The notes under the pieces: model-generated
Seen by the model: only the letters and a program-made list of their open reading frames with translations
Databases searched by the model: none
Told to the model about the DNA's origin: nothing
DNA from: Halieaceae bacterium
GTDB taxonomy: Bacteria; Pseudomonadota; Gammaproteobacteria; Pseudomonadales; Halieaceae
Reading direction: 5' to 3'
NCBI GenBank assembly: GCA_016744355.1
Contig: JADGEN010000013.1
Location: 1 to 58,141 of the forward strand
DNA: 58,141 bases
Made by a program: the position numbers and the translations under genes
Part shown: positions 36,178 to 45,972 of the stretch, piece by piece
How the letters are laid out: every line of letters begins with the position of its first letter
How positions within the stretch are numbered: the stretch's first letter is position 1

Positions 36178-36231
36178 AAGTATTGCTGAACAAATATTCG
36201 GCTTTGGTGTATCCTCGCAACACTGGAAATC

Positions 36232-36891
36232 ATGGGCATGGATGTGACAAAAAAACTAAAAGAAAACGGTAACACCCCCACCGAGGCACGCAGAATGCCC
36301 ATTCAGGCGCGCGCCAAAAAACGTCATGAGCATATTCTGGATATAACAGCCGAACTGCTGGCTAAAGTAGGGGTAGATGAACTCACCACTATCTTGATTG
36401 CAAAAAGCGCGGGTATTTCCGTCGGCTCTCTGTATCACTACTTCCCCAACAAAATCGCCATTCTTTATGCGTTGGCGCAACGTTGGCTGGATGAAATAAA
36501 CATAGCATTAGACGACATTGATGCCTCCACCGAAGACAGCGAAGGCCTGGAGGCATTTACCCATCGATGTACTGAGCGTGTACTTGAGGTTTACCGACGC
36601 CAGCAGGGTATTTTGCACCTGGTACAGGCCATGTTCTCCATTCCCGAACTGCATACACTGGACGAGGAACACGACGCCTATATGATTAAGCGTTTCACCC
36701 ATATGTTTGCCGACCAGGGTATCGAGGCCAAGGGTAAAGAGCTTGAACGCCGGGCGAGAGTCTACCTGGAAATCGTACATGCCTTGTCGCTGTTGATTGT
36801 TGAACAGAGCGGCTCGCAGGCCGCAAGGACAACCCAAGACCTGAAGTTTATGGCTTATTCAGCGCTCGCCGGATACCATAAACCCCAATGA
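36232..36891 (+). CDS. TetR family transcriptional regulator
   Basis: 219 residues. An N-terminal helix-turn-helix at about 30-75 (RHEHILDITAELLAKVGVDELTT, AKSAGISVGSLYHYFPNK) is followed by a ligand-binding helical domain. It is divergent from the cupin/ALDH/FAD operon with a perfect palindrome between, so it is the likely repressor of that operon. The ATG at 36232 follows GGAA; a second Met two codons later is possible. The last four bases overlap the sulfotransferase gene (ATGA). Confidence 0.9.
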   Translation: MGMDVTKKLKENGNTPTEARRMPIQARAKKRHEHILDITAELLAKVGVDELTTILIAKSAGISVGSLYHYFPNKIAILYALAQRWLDEINIALDDIDASTEDSEGLEAFTHRCTERVLEVYRRQQGILHLVQAMFSIPELHTLDEEHDAYMIKRFTHMFADQGIEAKGKELERRARVYLEIVHALSLLIVEQSGSQAARTTQDLKFMAYSALAGYHKPQ

Positions 36892-38474
36892 ATACTACGA
36901 ATCCAGCGGACAATCTTCAGCAGCTTCTAAAGCAGGGCTTCTCAGAACTGAGTCGAGGGAACACCGAGGCTGCGGGGAAGTGCTGTCAGCAGGTCCTGCA
37001 AATTCAACCCGATCTTGTACCCGGCCACTTCCTGGTGGGCCTGATTGCACTGGAAGCGAAGGACCGTAGAACCGCCTTTAGCGCTTTTCAGTCTGTGGTT
37101 AAGTTGGACAAGGATCACGCTGCAGCCTGGGCCCAATTAGCCAAGCTCTATATGAGCGAGGGTCAGGTCAATATGGCTGATGCGGCCTTAAGGGAGACCC
37201 GACGCATACGTCCCACGGACCCCATTGTGCTCGATTTGATAGGCACAACACTGTCGCTAATGGGTGAGCACGGTGTGGCACAGGTTTTTTATACACAGGC
37301 CAATGCCGCGCAGCCAAGCTATCCACCGTTTATGCAAAATTTGGCCAGCAATCTGGTCTTCCACGGCGAGAGCGAAAAAGCCGACAAAGTATTTGATGAC
37401 ATCATACGCCTGCAGCCCAATAGTCCCCAGGCTCACTGGGGTTTAGCCAGCTCCCGCAAAGCCAAAGACACCGCGCATATCGAACAAATGCAACAACTGC
37501 TCGACAAAGGCCACAACACCGAACGAGCCAAAGCCTTCTACCTTTACGCTATTGGCAAAGAATGCGAAGACCAGCAGTTGTGGAGTGAGGCCTTCGAGGC
37601 TTTCAGTGCCGGCGCTGCCGCCAGACGCAGTACAGTGGAATTTGATGAAGACACTGAAATTGCAATGTTCGATTATCTCGCCGAGAACTTCACCGAGCAG
37701 TGGCTGGACGAAAGCACAGGCGGCAATCCCGACGCCTCGCCCATCTTCGTACTGGGGCAACCGCGCACAGGAACTACGCTTATAGAACGTATCATCACCG
37801 CCCACTCCCAAGTGCACTCCGCGGGAGAACTTCAACAACTGGGTCTCGCGCTGCGCAGACTAGGCAACTACAACGACCCCAAACGATTCTCCCCGCAACT
37901 GTTTGAAGCGGCTAAGGCGCTAGATCCGGCTAAAATTGCCACCCTCTACCTACAAACCAGCGCCAAAATGCGCGGCACTACGCCCAGATTCGTAGACAAA
38001 CTGCCGCAGAATTACCTGATGATCCCCATCATTTTGAAGTCATTGCCCAATGCCAAAATTGTGCATTTAACCCGAGGGCCCATGGATGCCTGCTTTTCCA
38101 GTTTCAAGCAGCTGTTTGCCGACGCCTACCTGCACTCCTATGACCAGCAGGAAATGGCCAGGCACCACGCACGCTATAGAAAACTCATGCAGACCTGGCG
38201 CCAGCGCTTCCCCGGTCGCTTTTTTGATATCAGCTATGAAGACACTGCACGCGACCTTGAGCCCAATGCCCGCGCACTACTGAGTCATCTGGGCTTACCC
38301 TGGGAAGACGCCTGCCTGGACTTTCATCAGCAAGACAGCGCGGTATCCACCGCCAGTGCCGCGCAAGTGCGTGAACCGGCCCACACCCGCTCCATAGGAC
38401 GCTGGCTACAGTATGAAAAACAGCTTCAGCCCATGGCTGGCGAGCTTCAGGCGCAAGGAATTAAACTAAGCTGA
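36888..38474 (+). CDS. TPR-sulfotransferase fusion protein
   Basis: 528 residues. The N-terminal 250 residues form tetratricopeptide repeats (repeated A-A-K-C-C, A-A-F-S-A-F type helices). The C-terminal half is a sulfotransferase with the PAPS 5'-phosphosulfate loop LGQPRTGTTLIERI starting at L289 and a 3'-phosphate segment RGPMDACFSSF. Such proteins are common in marine Cellvibrionales and tend to sit beside TonB receptors; the acceptor is unknown. ATGA overlap with tetR indicates coupling. Confidence 0.9.
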   Translation: MNTTNPADNLQQLLKQGFSELSRGNTEAAGKCCQQVLQIQPDLVPGHFLVGLIALEAKDRRTAFSAFQSVVKLDKDHAAAWAQLAKLYMSEGQVNMADAALRETRRIRPTDPIVLDLIGTTLSLMGEHGVAQVFYTQANAAQPSYPPFMQNLASNLVFHGESEKADKVFDDIIRLQPNSPQAHWGLASSRKAKDTAHIEQMQQLLDKGHNTERAKAFYLYAIGKECEDQQLWSEAFEAFSAGAAARRSTVEFDEDTEIAMFDYLAENFTEQWLDESTGGNPDASPIFVLGQPRTGTTLIERIITAHSQVHSAGELQQLGLALRRLGNYNDPKRFSPQLFEAAKALDPAKIATLYLQTSAKMRGTTPRFVDKLPQNYLMIPIILKSLPNAKIVHLTRGPMDACFSSFKQLFADAYLHSYDQQEMARHHARYRKLMQTWRQRFPGRFFDISYEDTARDLEPNARALLSHLGLPWEDACLDFHQQDSAVSTASAAQVREPAHTRSIGRWLQYEKQLQPMAGELQAQGIKLS

Positions 38475-38578
38475 GTTTTTCTTTTCAGCTACACCAAAGG
38501 GTTATGGTATCACCCAATGTTATTTACTACGCTATAGACGAAAATAAGCTAATAATATTTATACACTGAGGAATATCT

Positions 38579-40927
38579 ATGACCAACTACTCCCTATCGA
38601 GCAATCGACCGCGAAAGAAGGCCCTCGCGAAAGCGATCTCAGCAACCGTGATTGCCTCCGCTATATCACTCCCAGCCTGGTCACAAATGCTGGAAGAAGT
38701 GATGGTAACCGCCACCAAGCGCAGCGAATCTGTGCAGGACGTGCCACTGGCAATCACCGCCCTGTCCGGCGAATTTGTCAATAAGGTCAATCTCGACGAT
38801 GTGAAAGACCTGGTGTCCTTCACCCCCGGAATAACCGGCAACAGCCAGGACAGCTTCATCGACGCCATTAGCGTACGCGGCATCCGCACCCAGGACTTTG
38901 GTATCGGTGGCGATCCATCGGCCGCCTTTTTCAAGAACGACTTATATGAAGGGCGCAATGGCTCCGCCGTTACCAGCCTCTATGACATCGACCGTGTTGA
39001 AGTATTACGCGGCCCCCAGGGCTTCCTGTTTGGTCGTAACTCTATCGCTGGCGCTATCAGCGTACACACCAAACGTGCCGAAGTGGGCGGCAGCAACTCA
39101 GGCTACCTCGACCTGGATGTCGCTGAACGCGGCCACCTGAAGGGTGAAGGCGCTATCAATGTACCAGTAAATGATAGTTTCGCTATGCGCTTTGCCGGCT
39201 ACTACTCTACTGAAGACGGTTTCGCCGATAACAAGTTTTCTGGCGACGACCTGATTGAGCACGAAAAATGGGCACTGCGCTGGTCTACCGCCTTTGAACA
39301 GGACCGTCTGGGCATATACACCACTGTTGAATATGAAGATCGAGATCAATCTGGCTCTGTCTACAGAGCAATCGACAAAGGCGATATCTGGGATACCTTC
39401 GACGAGGCATTTGGTGGGGTAGCACTGCGCGGTGGCGACGAGGACATCGATTCAGATCAGTCCCACGGCGACGCTGACGATGCGAAAATTCTCACTCTGG
39501 GTATTCGCATAGACTACGACTTTGACTTTGCCACATTAACCTCCAACACCGGTTACAAAGATCACGACTATTACTATACCGAAGACTACGATGGCACCCC
39601 GCTTGATATCAATACTTACGGCCAGGACCAGACCGGTGATTACTTCCAGCAGGAGTTACGCCTCACCTCTAACGGCGATGGCCCACTGGGTTGGTATGCG
39701 GGCGTATCCTATTACGAAGAAAACATCGATACCGATTTCTCCTTCATAGGGGCTGAAGATGCCATATGTCAGTTTTATGGCAACTACTACAACCCCGGAT
39801 ACAGCTTCGGCGGCTGTGAAGATCTGTATGCCTACTACGGCTCTGAGTGGAACTCCTCGCCCGACGGCACGCTGACTGAAACTGGCCGTGCAAAAGGCGA
39901 GTATTCTGGCTGGGCCACTTATGCCAACCTGAGCTATGCCATCACCGATACTTTTGCAATGGAAGTCGGTGTTCGCTACAGCGATGACAGCAAGGATTTT
40001 TCTCTCAACGTCCCCACTCCCGTGAGCGAGCTGGGCCCCTACTGGGCGTACGGCTTCTCCACTGCAGAGAATATTACCGGCAGCGAATCCTGGGACGACG
40101 ACACCTGGCGCCTATTGGGCAAGTGGACGCCTACCGACGACGCCATGTTCTTCGCCAGCTACACCGAGGGCTTTAAGGCAGGTGGCTTCGGTACATTCAA
40201 CCTGACCCCCAATGCCAACGGCGACTCACCCCTGGGCGAAACCGATATCACACGGGCTGATGGCTTTAGGAACAACGTTTTCGAGCCTGAGACCGTTGAC
40301 TCTTATGAGCTGGGATACAAAGACTCCCTGTTCGATGGCTCAGCAAATATCGACTTGACCGCTTTTTACTATGAGTATGAAGATTTGCAGGTCGTTATAG
40401 CCGACGGCGGTGCCTCTATTGTTAAAAACGCCGGCGAAGTAGAAGCCTGGGGACTGGAAGGCTCCATCACCATGGCCTTGGGTGATTACTTCACCGCCTA
40501 TCTGGCGATGGGTTACCTCGACAGTGAGGCCAACGAGATCCAGGGCATCTGCGCCAGCGGTGACGATGCCTGTGAAGGCAGCTCCCTATTCTGGGCCCCC
40601 GAATTTTCCGGTGCCTTTGTGCTGGACGCCATTTACCCCATGGATGGCGGTGCTCTTACCGGCAGCTATGAAGTGTTTTGGGAAGGGGAACGTGGCGGCG
40701 GCTGGGAAGACCTCAACGAAACAAAAATTGATGAGTATGCCGAAATGGCCATACGCGCCGGTTATGAATCTGACAACAACTGGTACGTCGAAGCCTACGT
40801 TGAAAACCTGACCGATGAATTTACCTGGGATGGTGAAAACAACAATGGCGGCATGTTGCCATCGCATTACTTTGGTCCAAAACGCCCCCGCACCTTCGGC
40901 ATGCGTGCAGGACTCAGCTGGGACTAG
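38579..40927 (+). CDS. TonB-dependent outer-membrane receptor
   Basis: 782 residues. A signal peptide ends near LPAWSQ, then a TonB box LEEVMVTATKR, a plug (RVEVLRGPQGFLFGRNSIAGAIS) and a long barrel with many Asp/Gly/Tyr-rich loops, ending in RAGLSWD. Three Cys pairs lie in extracellular-type loops (about residues 395-415 and 660-670). It follows the TPR-sulfotransferase and has its own ribosome site (GAGGAA). The substrate is unknown. A strong terminator follows. Confidence 0.92.
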   Translation: MTNYSLSSNRPRKKALAKAISATVIASAISLPAWSQMLEEVMVTATKRSESVQDVPLAITALSGEFVNKVNLDDVKDLVSFTPGITGNSQDSFIDAISVRGIRTQDFGIGGDPSAAFFKNDLYEGRNGSAVTSLYDIDRVEVLRGPQGFLFGRNSIAGAISVHTKRAEVGGSNSGYLDLDVAERGHLKGEGAINVPVNDSFAMRFAGYYSTEDGFADNKFSGDDLIEHEKWALRWSTAFEQDRLGIYTTVEYEDRDQSGSVYRAIDKGDIWDTFDEAFGGVALRGGDEDIDSDQSHGDADDAKILTLGIRIDYDFDFATLTSNTGYKDHDYYYTEDYDGTPLDINTYGQDQTGDYFQQELRLTSNGDGPLGWYAGVSYYEENIDTDFSFIGAEDAICQFYGNYYNPGYSFGGCEDLYAYYGSEWNSSPDGTLTETGRAKGEYSGWATYANLSYAITDTFAMEVGVRYSDDSKDFSLNVPTPVSELGPYWAYGFSTAENITGSESWDDDTWRLLGKWTPTDDAMFFASYTEGFKAGGFGTFNLTPNANGDSPLGETDITRADGFRNNVFEPETVDSYELGYKDSLFDGSANIDLTAFYYEYEDLQVVIADGGASIVKNAGEVEAWGLEGSITMALGDYFTAYLAMGYLDSEANEIQGICASGDDACEGSSLFWAPEFSGAFVLDAIYPMDGGALTGSYEVFWEGERGGGWEDLNETKIDEYAEMAIRAGYESDNNWYVEAYVENLTDEFTWDGENNNGGMLPSHYFGPKRPRTFGMRAGLSWD

Positions 40928-40959
40928 CCCATAAACTGACATCCTGATCCATATTATAC

Positions 40960-40982
40960 GGCGCTCTTTGAGCGCCTTTTTT
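40960..40982 (+). terminator. Rho-independent terminator after the TonB receptor
   Basis: GGCGCTC (40960-40966), a TTT loop, GAGCGCC (40970-40976), then TTTTTT. A perfect 7-bp GC-rich stem with a T-run, 33 bases after the receptor stop. Confidence 0.93.
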
Positions 40983-41169
40983 ATGCGGGAAAATTCTTCC
41001 ACACACTCTCCCTCCCTTCTACATTATATATGAGAAACGTCTATAGAATAGGTCGGTATAGAGCTATTTAGTCTTAGCCATAATTTGAAAAAACAGGTTT
41101 CACACCTACGCTTAACAGGAGCGTCGGCGGACAACACCGCTGAAGGATTTTTAAACTGTGGAGATAGCA

Positions 41170-41934
41170 ATGAAAAAAATACTAATAGCATTGTGTTTAA
41201 CGCCCCTGTTTTGGAGCGGTGCCAGTGCGGCACAGGATCAAGAAGCGCCCAATCTGACCGCCATCGAAATATTCATGTGCAACTACAATAAAGGAAAGGG
41301 GGCAAAGGACCTCGATCGTGCTGTAGACAAATGGAATGCCTGGGCCGACAAGGCAAATTTTGTGCCCTACAATGCCTGGACTCTCACACCCGTGTTCGCA
41401 AGCCCCGACTATAACTTTGACGTGGGCTGGCTGGGCGCCTGGCAAGATGGCAAAGGCATGGGCAAAGGCCTGCAACAATGGAAAAACGAGGGCGGTGCAA
41501 TGCAGGCCGAATTCGACAAAGTGCTAAGTTGCTCGGTGCACGTTTCGTACACATCAGCCAACTTCAAACCACAGCAGGGCGACTGGCCAGCAAAAGGCTT
41601 AACCGTATTTAGCGATTGCACCGTGGCTGAGGGCAAAACCCTCGAAGACTCGATCGCTACGCATGGCAAATGGGCTAAACACCTCACCGACAAGGGTTCC
41701 AAAGCGGGCATGTGGGCATTCTACCCAATGTTTGGCGGCGGCGATGAAAACTTCAACTACAAAATTGTGACGGCGCATCCCGACTATGTCTCACTGGGTA
41801 ACGATCACAATGACTACACCAATGGCGGGGGCTGGAAAGTTGGCCGTGACATGGGTCTGGGCGTAGTGTCGTGCAATACGCCCAGAGTGTACGACAGTGT
41901 TCTACGTCGCAATGGCGGGGTGGCTGGCGACTAA
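41170..41934 (+). CDS. Secreted protein with two tandem homologous domains, function unknown
   Basis: 254 residues with a signal peptide (MKKILIALCLTPLFWSGASA). The mature part is an internal duplication: repeat 1 (about 35-125) and repeat 2 (about 148-238) share C37/C150, W55/W168, W70/W182, P74/P186, F76/F188 and C121/C235 at nearly equal spacing. This suggests two alpha/beta barrel-type domains, each with one Cys at either end, probably disulfide bonded. The ATG at 41170 follows GGAGAT. I do not recognise a family. Terminators on both sides make it a single-gene unit. Confidence 0.8.
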   Translation: MKKILIALCLTPLFWSGASAAQDQEAPNLTAIEIFMCNYNKGKGAKDLDRAVDKWNAWADKANFVPYNAWTLTPVFASPDYNFDVGWLGAWQDGKGMGKGLQQWKNEGGAMQAEFDKVLSCSVHVSYTSANFKPQQGDWPAKGLTVFSDCTVAEGKTLEDSIATHGKWAKHLTDKGSKAGMWAFYPMFGGGDENFNYKIVTAHPDYVSLGNDHNDYTNGGGWKVGRDMGLGVVSCNTPRVYDSVLRRNGGVAGD

Positions 41935-41955
41935 CGCCACCGGTATCACGTATCA

Positions 41956-41990
41956 AAAAGAGCCCCCATGCAGCGCATGAGGGCTCTTTT
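41956..41990. terminator. Bidirectional terminator between convergent genes
   Basis: AAAAGAGCCC (41956-41965) pairs with GGGCTCTTTT (41981-41990), with a further CATG/CATG step inside. A-run on the left and T-run on the right allow it to work on both strands, for the secreted protein gene and the convergent ureohydrolase gene. Confidence 0.9.
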
Positions 41991-42015
41991 AATCCATCAG
42001 CAAAGCTGTAAGAAA

Positions 42016-42936
42016 TTAACCTCGCGAAGCCCGCATATACAAAAACTGCAGGGCCAGAGTAGCGCCGGCAAGTGCTGTGACATTCGCATGATCGTAAGCG
42101 GGCGACACTTCCACCACATCAAAGCCAACAATATTCAAATCGGCAATACCCTGCAAAATTCGCAAGGCTTTGGAGGTGCTTAAACCACCAACAACAGGCG
42201 TTCCTGTACCGGGTGCATAAGCGGGATCCAGACAGTCGATATCAAAGGTGAGGTAGGCCGCATTGTCGCCCACCCGCTTGCGGATCGCCGCCACGGTCTC
42301 TGCCACTGATTGCTCGTTAGCCTTGTGGGCGTCTATCACTTCAAATTCATGCGTGGATCGCTCGTAGTCGGTACGAATGCCAATCTGGATAGAGCGAGCA
42401 GGGTCGATTAAACCTTCTTTTGGGGCTCGAAAGAACATGCAGCCGTGGTTATATTTTTCTTCCTCGTCGTAAGTGTCGGTGTGCGCATCGAAGTGAATTA
42501 GCGACAGCGCCCCATGGGTTTTTGCATGCCCACGCAACAATGGCAGCGTGACAAAGTGGTCGCCACCAAAGCTCACCAGAGTTTTCCCTGCAGCGGTTAT
42601 TCGAGCGGCGTGATCTTCCACTTGGGTGAGCATATCCTCACTGTCGCCCCACATAAACTGAATGTCGCCATAGTCAGCCACCGCAAGTCGACTACCCAGA
42701 TTGAAGTCCCAGGGCCAGCGCTGTTCTTCCCAGCGCAAGTTAGCACTGGCCTGACGAATGGCGTTGGGGCCGCTGCGGGTTCCCGCTCGCCCACTGGTGC
42801 CCAGGTCATAGGGCACCCCCATAACCACCGCGTCTATAGACTCATCCTGCAGGTCGCGACTGAATGGTAAACCCATGTAACTGAATACATTGGAAAACAT
42901 CGATGTATCGTTCAGAGGTACTGCTTTGTCAGTCAT
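42016..42936 (-). CDS. Ureohydrolase, agmatinase/guanidinobutyrase type
   Basis: 306 residues of the arginase fold, with Mn ligands H127 (GGDHF), D150, H152, D154 (DAHTDT) and D232, D234 (DIDCLDP). It would remove urea from agmatine, guanidinobutyrate or a similar guanidino compound. It follows the PuuA-like glutamine synthetase gene by 28 bases on the same strand, so the products may enter the polyamine path. The ATG has AGGAA upstream. Substrate choice between agmatine and guanidino acids cannot be read from the sequence. Confidence 0.88.
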   Translation of the reverse strand: MTDKAVPLNDTSMFSNVFSYMGLPFSRDLQDESIDAVVMGVPYDLGTSGRAGTRSGPNAIRQASANLRWEEQRWPWDFNLGSRLAVADYGDIQFMWGDSEDMLTQVEDHAARITAAGKTLVSFGGDHFVTLPLLRGHAKTHGALSLIHFDAHTDTYDEEEKYNHGCMFFRAPKEGLIDPARSIQIGIRTDYERSTHEFEVIDAHKANEQSVAETVAAIRKRVGDNAAYLTFDIDCLDPAYAPGTGTPVVGGLSTSKALRILQGIADLNIVGFDVVEVSPAYDHANVTALAGATLALQFLYMRASRG

Positions 42937-42964
42937 TCGAATTTCCTGTTCTATTTACTGTTTG

Positions 42965-44314
42965 CTAAAGACAAGCGTCATACTCTAGCGCCGTTACCTG
43001 TTTATCAAATTCGTCCAGCTCCTGGGCCTTGGTCAGGGCATAAGCGCGCTGAAACGTCTTGCCAAAATTCTCACCAATAAATTCAGAAGACTCAAACCGG
43101 GCCAGGGCATCGGGCCAGTAGCGTGGAAGACTGGGCGGCAATTGATCGTACGCATTGCCTTCTAATGGCTGTGGCGCCTCCAGTTTGTTTTCTATACCGT
43201 GCAGCATACCCGCGAGTATGGCTGCAATGGCCAGATAGGGGCTGGCATCTGCTCCGGACACCCTGTGCTCAATGCGCGTGGCCGCCGGAGAATCGGCTGG
43301 AACTCGAAGCGAGACCGTTCGATTTTCATAGCCCCAACTGGGGGCCAGCGGGGCGTGAGTGCCGCGCTGGAAACGCCGATAGGAATTAAGGTTGGGCGCA
43401 AATAACAACATGCTCTCTTCCATACTGGCAAGACAACCGGCGATGGCCTGACGCAGCAACTCGTTCCCTTTGCCGGTGCCGTCGTCAAAGGCGTTATTGC
43501 CGTCTTTATCCACCAGGGAACAATGTACATGCATGCCATTGCCTGCAAGATCTCCAAAAGGTTTCGCCATAAAACTGGCCCGCAAACCGTGCTGTTTTGC
43601 TACGCCTTTTATGGTGCGCTGTAACAACACCGCCTGGTCGGCAGCCACCAATGCGTTGGGACTGTGATAGAGGTTAATTTCATACTGCGAGGGGGCACCT
43701 TCTTTAATCAGTGTATCGATGGGAAGCCCCTGCACATTGCAGGCGTCGCGTATGCTGTGCATCAGCTCAGCCATGTCTTCCATAGTGTCGATTCCGTAGG
43801 TCTGACCGCTGGCCAGCGCGCCGCCTACACGGTCGCACTGTGTATGTACCGGTCGGCCCAGCGCGTCATCCTCTTCACGCAGTAAATAGAACTCCATTTC
43901 ACTGGCCAACACCGGAGTTAAGCCATGGGACGCGAAGCGCTCCATCAGGCGCTTTAACAAAAAGCGCATGTCGTTTTCGCAGGGTTCTCCGCTCACTTCT
44001 CGCAAACTTAGCAGCACCTGAGCCGTAGGCCTTTTCGCCCAGGGCACTCTCACCAAGGTGTCGATATCAGCCTCACAAATTCCGTCGCCGTCACCACTGT
44101 CGAATACGAAGGCCTCAACATCGCGACCCCACACATCAAATGCCAATGCACTGGTGGGCAATTTTAGGCCACCGGCGAATACCTTGTGAATTTTATCCCG
44201 GGTAACCCACTTGCCTCGCAGGCCTCCCGCTATATCCGGAAGAATAACTTCGAACACTTCGATATCCGAATTGGCAAGCAAAAATTCCTGCAAAACTTGA
44301 GTGCTGTTTGACAT
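42965..44314 (-). CDS. Glutamine-synthetase-family ligase, PuuA-like
   Basis: 449 residues with the glutamine synthetase barrel: the beta-Grasp N-terminus ends in AFDVWGRDVEAF, and the catalytic domain has ASEMEFYL, GNGMHVHCSL and NSYRRFQRGTHAPLAPSWG. Such proteins beside a ureohydrolase and a class III aminotransferase usually ligate glutamate to amines such as putrescine (PuuA). Start chosen at 44314, with ACAAGG upstream. It could instead act on another amine. Confidence 0.86.
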   Translation of the reverse strand: MSNSTQVLQEFLLANSDIEVFEVILPDIAGGLRGKWVTRDKIHKVFAGGLKLPTSALAFDVWGRDVEAFVFDSGDGDGICEADIDTLVRVPWAKRPTAQVLLSLREVSGEPCENDMRFLLKRLMERFASHGLTPVLASEMEFYLLREEDDALGRPVHTQCDRVGGALASGQTYGIDTMEDMAELMHSIRDACNVQGLPIDTLIKEGAPSQYEINLYHSPNALVAADQAVLLQRTIKGVAKQHGLRASFMAKPFGDLAGNGMHVHCSLVDKDGNNAFDDGTGKGNELLRQAIAGCLASMEESMLLFAPNLNSYRRFQRGTHAPLAPSWGYENRTVSLRVPADSPAATRIEHRVSGADASPYLAIAAILAGMLHGIENKLEAPQPLEGNAYDQLPPSLPRYWPDALARFESSEFIGENFGKTFQRAYALTKAQELDEFDKQVTALEYDACL

Positions 44315-44375
44315 AAATAAAGCCTTGTCTGTTCTTATCGTTTTTAATATTTGTAGTCCGGGGCAATACACCACT

Positions 44376-44385
44376 TTAGGGGTAA
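44376..44385 (+). promoter_or_regulatory. Direct repeat TTAGGGGTAA, copy 1
   Basis: First of two exact copies of a 10-base sequence in the 247-base divergent region between the PuuA-like and aminotransferase genes. Candidate binding site for a regulator of both. Confidence 0.4.
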
Positions 44386-44460
44386 TCCATTCACTGGATG
44401 ACTATGCCACACTGCCTGACAATGTATTAGACATGGGTTCACAGGATTAGGGAATACCTC

Positions 44461-44470
44461 TTAGGGGTAA
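44461..44470 (+). promoter_or_regulatory. Direct repeat TTAGGGGTAA, copy 2
   Basis: Second exact copy, starting 85 bases after the first (about eight helical turns), 92 bases before the aminotransferase start. No regulator is proven; the LuxR-type or another regulator may bind. Confidence 0.4.
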
Positions 44471-44561
44471 GCCGTTGGTACTTGTGAGGGCCTGTCTTTT
44501 AACACAACTATGTAAGTCAGGGGCAGCTTAGTTAACCCCACCTGTTATGGAGAACAGACCC

Positions 44562-45923
44562 ATGAATGCAATCACAAAAAGCCTGCGTGACATCGATAAA
44601 TCTCACCACTTGCATCCTTTTACCGACCTCAGTGCGTACAGTAAAACAGGCGGCAAGATTATCTCTAAAGCGGAGCATATTTACATCTATGACTCCGAGG
44701 GCACCAAGGTACTCGACGGCATGTCTGGCCTGTGGTGTTGCAATCTGGGTTACACCCAGCCGTCCATTGTAGAAGCAGTCCATACACAGTTGCAGGAGCT
44801 GCCTTACTACAACAACTTTTTTAACTGCTCCAATCAGCCTTCGCTGGAAATGGCAAAGGCGCTGGTAGAGGTAACACCGGACCAGTTTAACCATGTGTTC
44901 TTCACCAATTCGGGCTCTGAAGCCAACGACACCAATATCCGTATTGTGCACCGCTACTATGATTTAAAAGGTCAGCCCGAGAAGAAACACATCATCAGCC
45001 GAAAAAATGCCTACCACGGCTCAACCATTGCCGCCGGGTCACTGGGCGGAATGGATTATATGCACAAGCAATATATAGGCCTGGACTATGTGCACCACAT
45101 CAACGAACCCAACTGGTTTGCTGAAGGCGGCGAGCTGGACAAAGACACCTTTGGACTGCAAGTGGCCCGAGAATTGGAAGCCAAAATCGACGAGATCGGC
45201 GAAGACAAGGTTGCGGCCTTTATCGCCGAGCCCGTACAGGGTGCCGGCGGCGTTATTATTCCGCCCGACACTTACTGGCCCGAAATACAGCGCATTTGCG
45301 ACGAGCGCGACATCCTCCTTATAGTCGATGAAGTTATCTGTGGTTTCGGCCGCACCGGCGAGTGGTTTGCCAGCGAGACGTTTGGCATCAAGCCCGACCT
45401 GATGACCTTTGCCAAGGGCGTGACTAACGGCTTTTTGCCATTGGGTGGCGTTATGGTTGGCGACAAAGTAGCCGATGTTATGCTCGCCGGAGGCGGTGAT
45501 TTCAACCACGGCCTCACCTACTCGGGCCACCCTGCGTCCTGCGCAGCGGGGTTAGCGACTATCGATATCCTGAAAAACAGCAACGTTATCGAGAGCTCGA
45601 AATCTATTGTGGGACCACACCTGCAAAACAGGCTTGCCGCACTGTCTGACCACCCTATCGTTGGAGAGGTTCGCGGCCGCGGGATGTTTGCGGCAGTGGA
45701 GCTGGTCAAAGATAAAACAACCCGTGAGCGCCTCGCTCCAGATTCTGGCGCTGCCGTGGTTTGCCGCGAGGCTGCCATTGCCGGCGGCTTGATGGTTCGC
45801 GCCACTGGCGATGCCATGATTATGGCGCCACCGCTGATTTGCACTATCGAAGAAATTGATACCTTGGTTGATACCTTTGCTGCGGCATTGGATACTACTG
45901 CTGATCACTACGGGATAAGTTAA
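44562..45923 (+). CDS. Class III PLP-dependent aminotransferase (putrescine/omega-amine type)
   Basis: 453 residues with the class III fold. The PLP Lys is K285 in FAKGVTNGFLPLGG, and the cofactor-binding Asp lies in DEVICGFGRTG. It resembles SpuC-type amine:pyruvate aminotransferases, which turn putrescine or related amines into aldehydes. The ATG at 44562 was chosen because GGAGA lies eight bases upstream. It is divergent from the PuuA-like gene and precedes an APC permease, consistent with amine catabolism. Confidence 0.88.
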   Translation: MNAITKSLRDIDKSHHLHPFTDLSAYSKTGGKIISKAEHIYIYDSEGTKVLDGMSGLWCCNLGYTQPSIVEAVHTQLQELPYYNNFFNCSNQPSLEMAKALVEVTPDQFNHVFFTNSGSEANDTNIRIVHRYYDLKGQPEKKHIISRKNAYHGSTIAAGSLGGMDYMHKQYIGLDYVHHINEPNWFAEGGELDKDTFGLQVARELEAKIDEIGEDKVAAFIAEPVQGAGGVIIPPDTYWPEIQRICDERDILLIVDEVICGFGRTGEWFASETFGIKPDLMTFAKGVTNGFLPLGGVMVGDKVADVMLAGGGDFNHGLTYSGHPASCAAGLATIDILKNSNVIESSKSIVGPHLQNRLAALSDHPIVGEVRGRGMFAAVELVKDKTTRERLAPDSGAAVVCREAAIAGGLMVRATGDAMIMAPPLICTIEEIDTLVDTFAAALDTTADHYGIS

Positions 45924-45972
45924 GCTAATTGGAGTTATTGGTCGGTGGGAATTGATGGTCGTTGAGCCGCCC

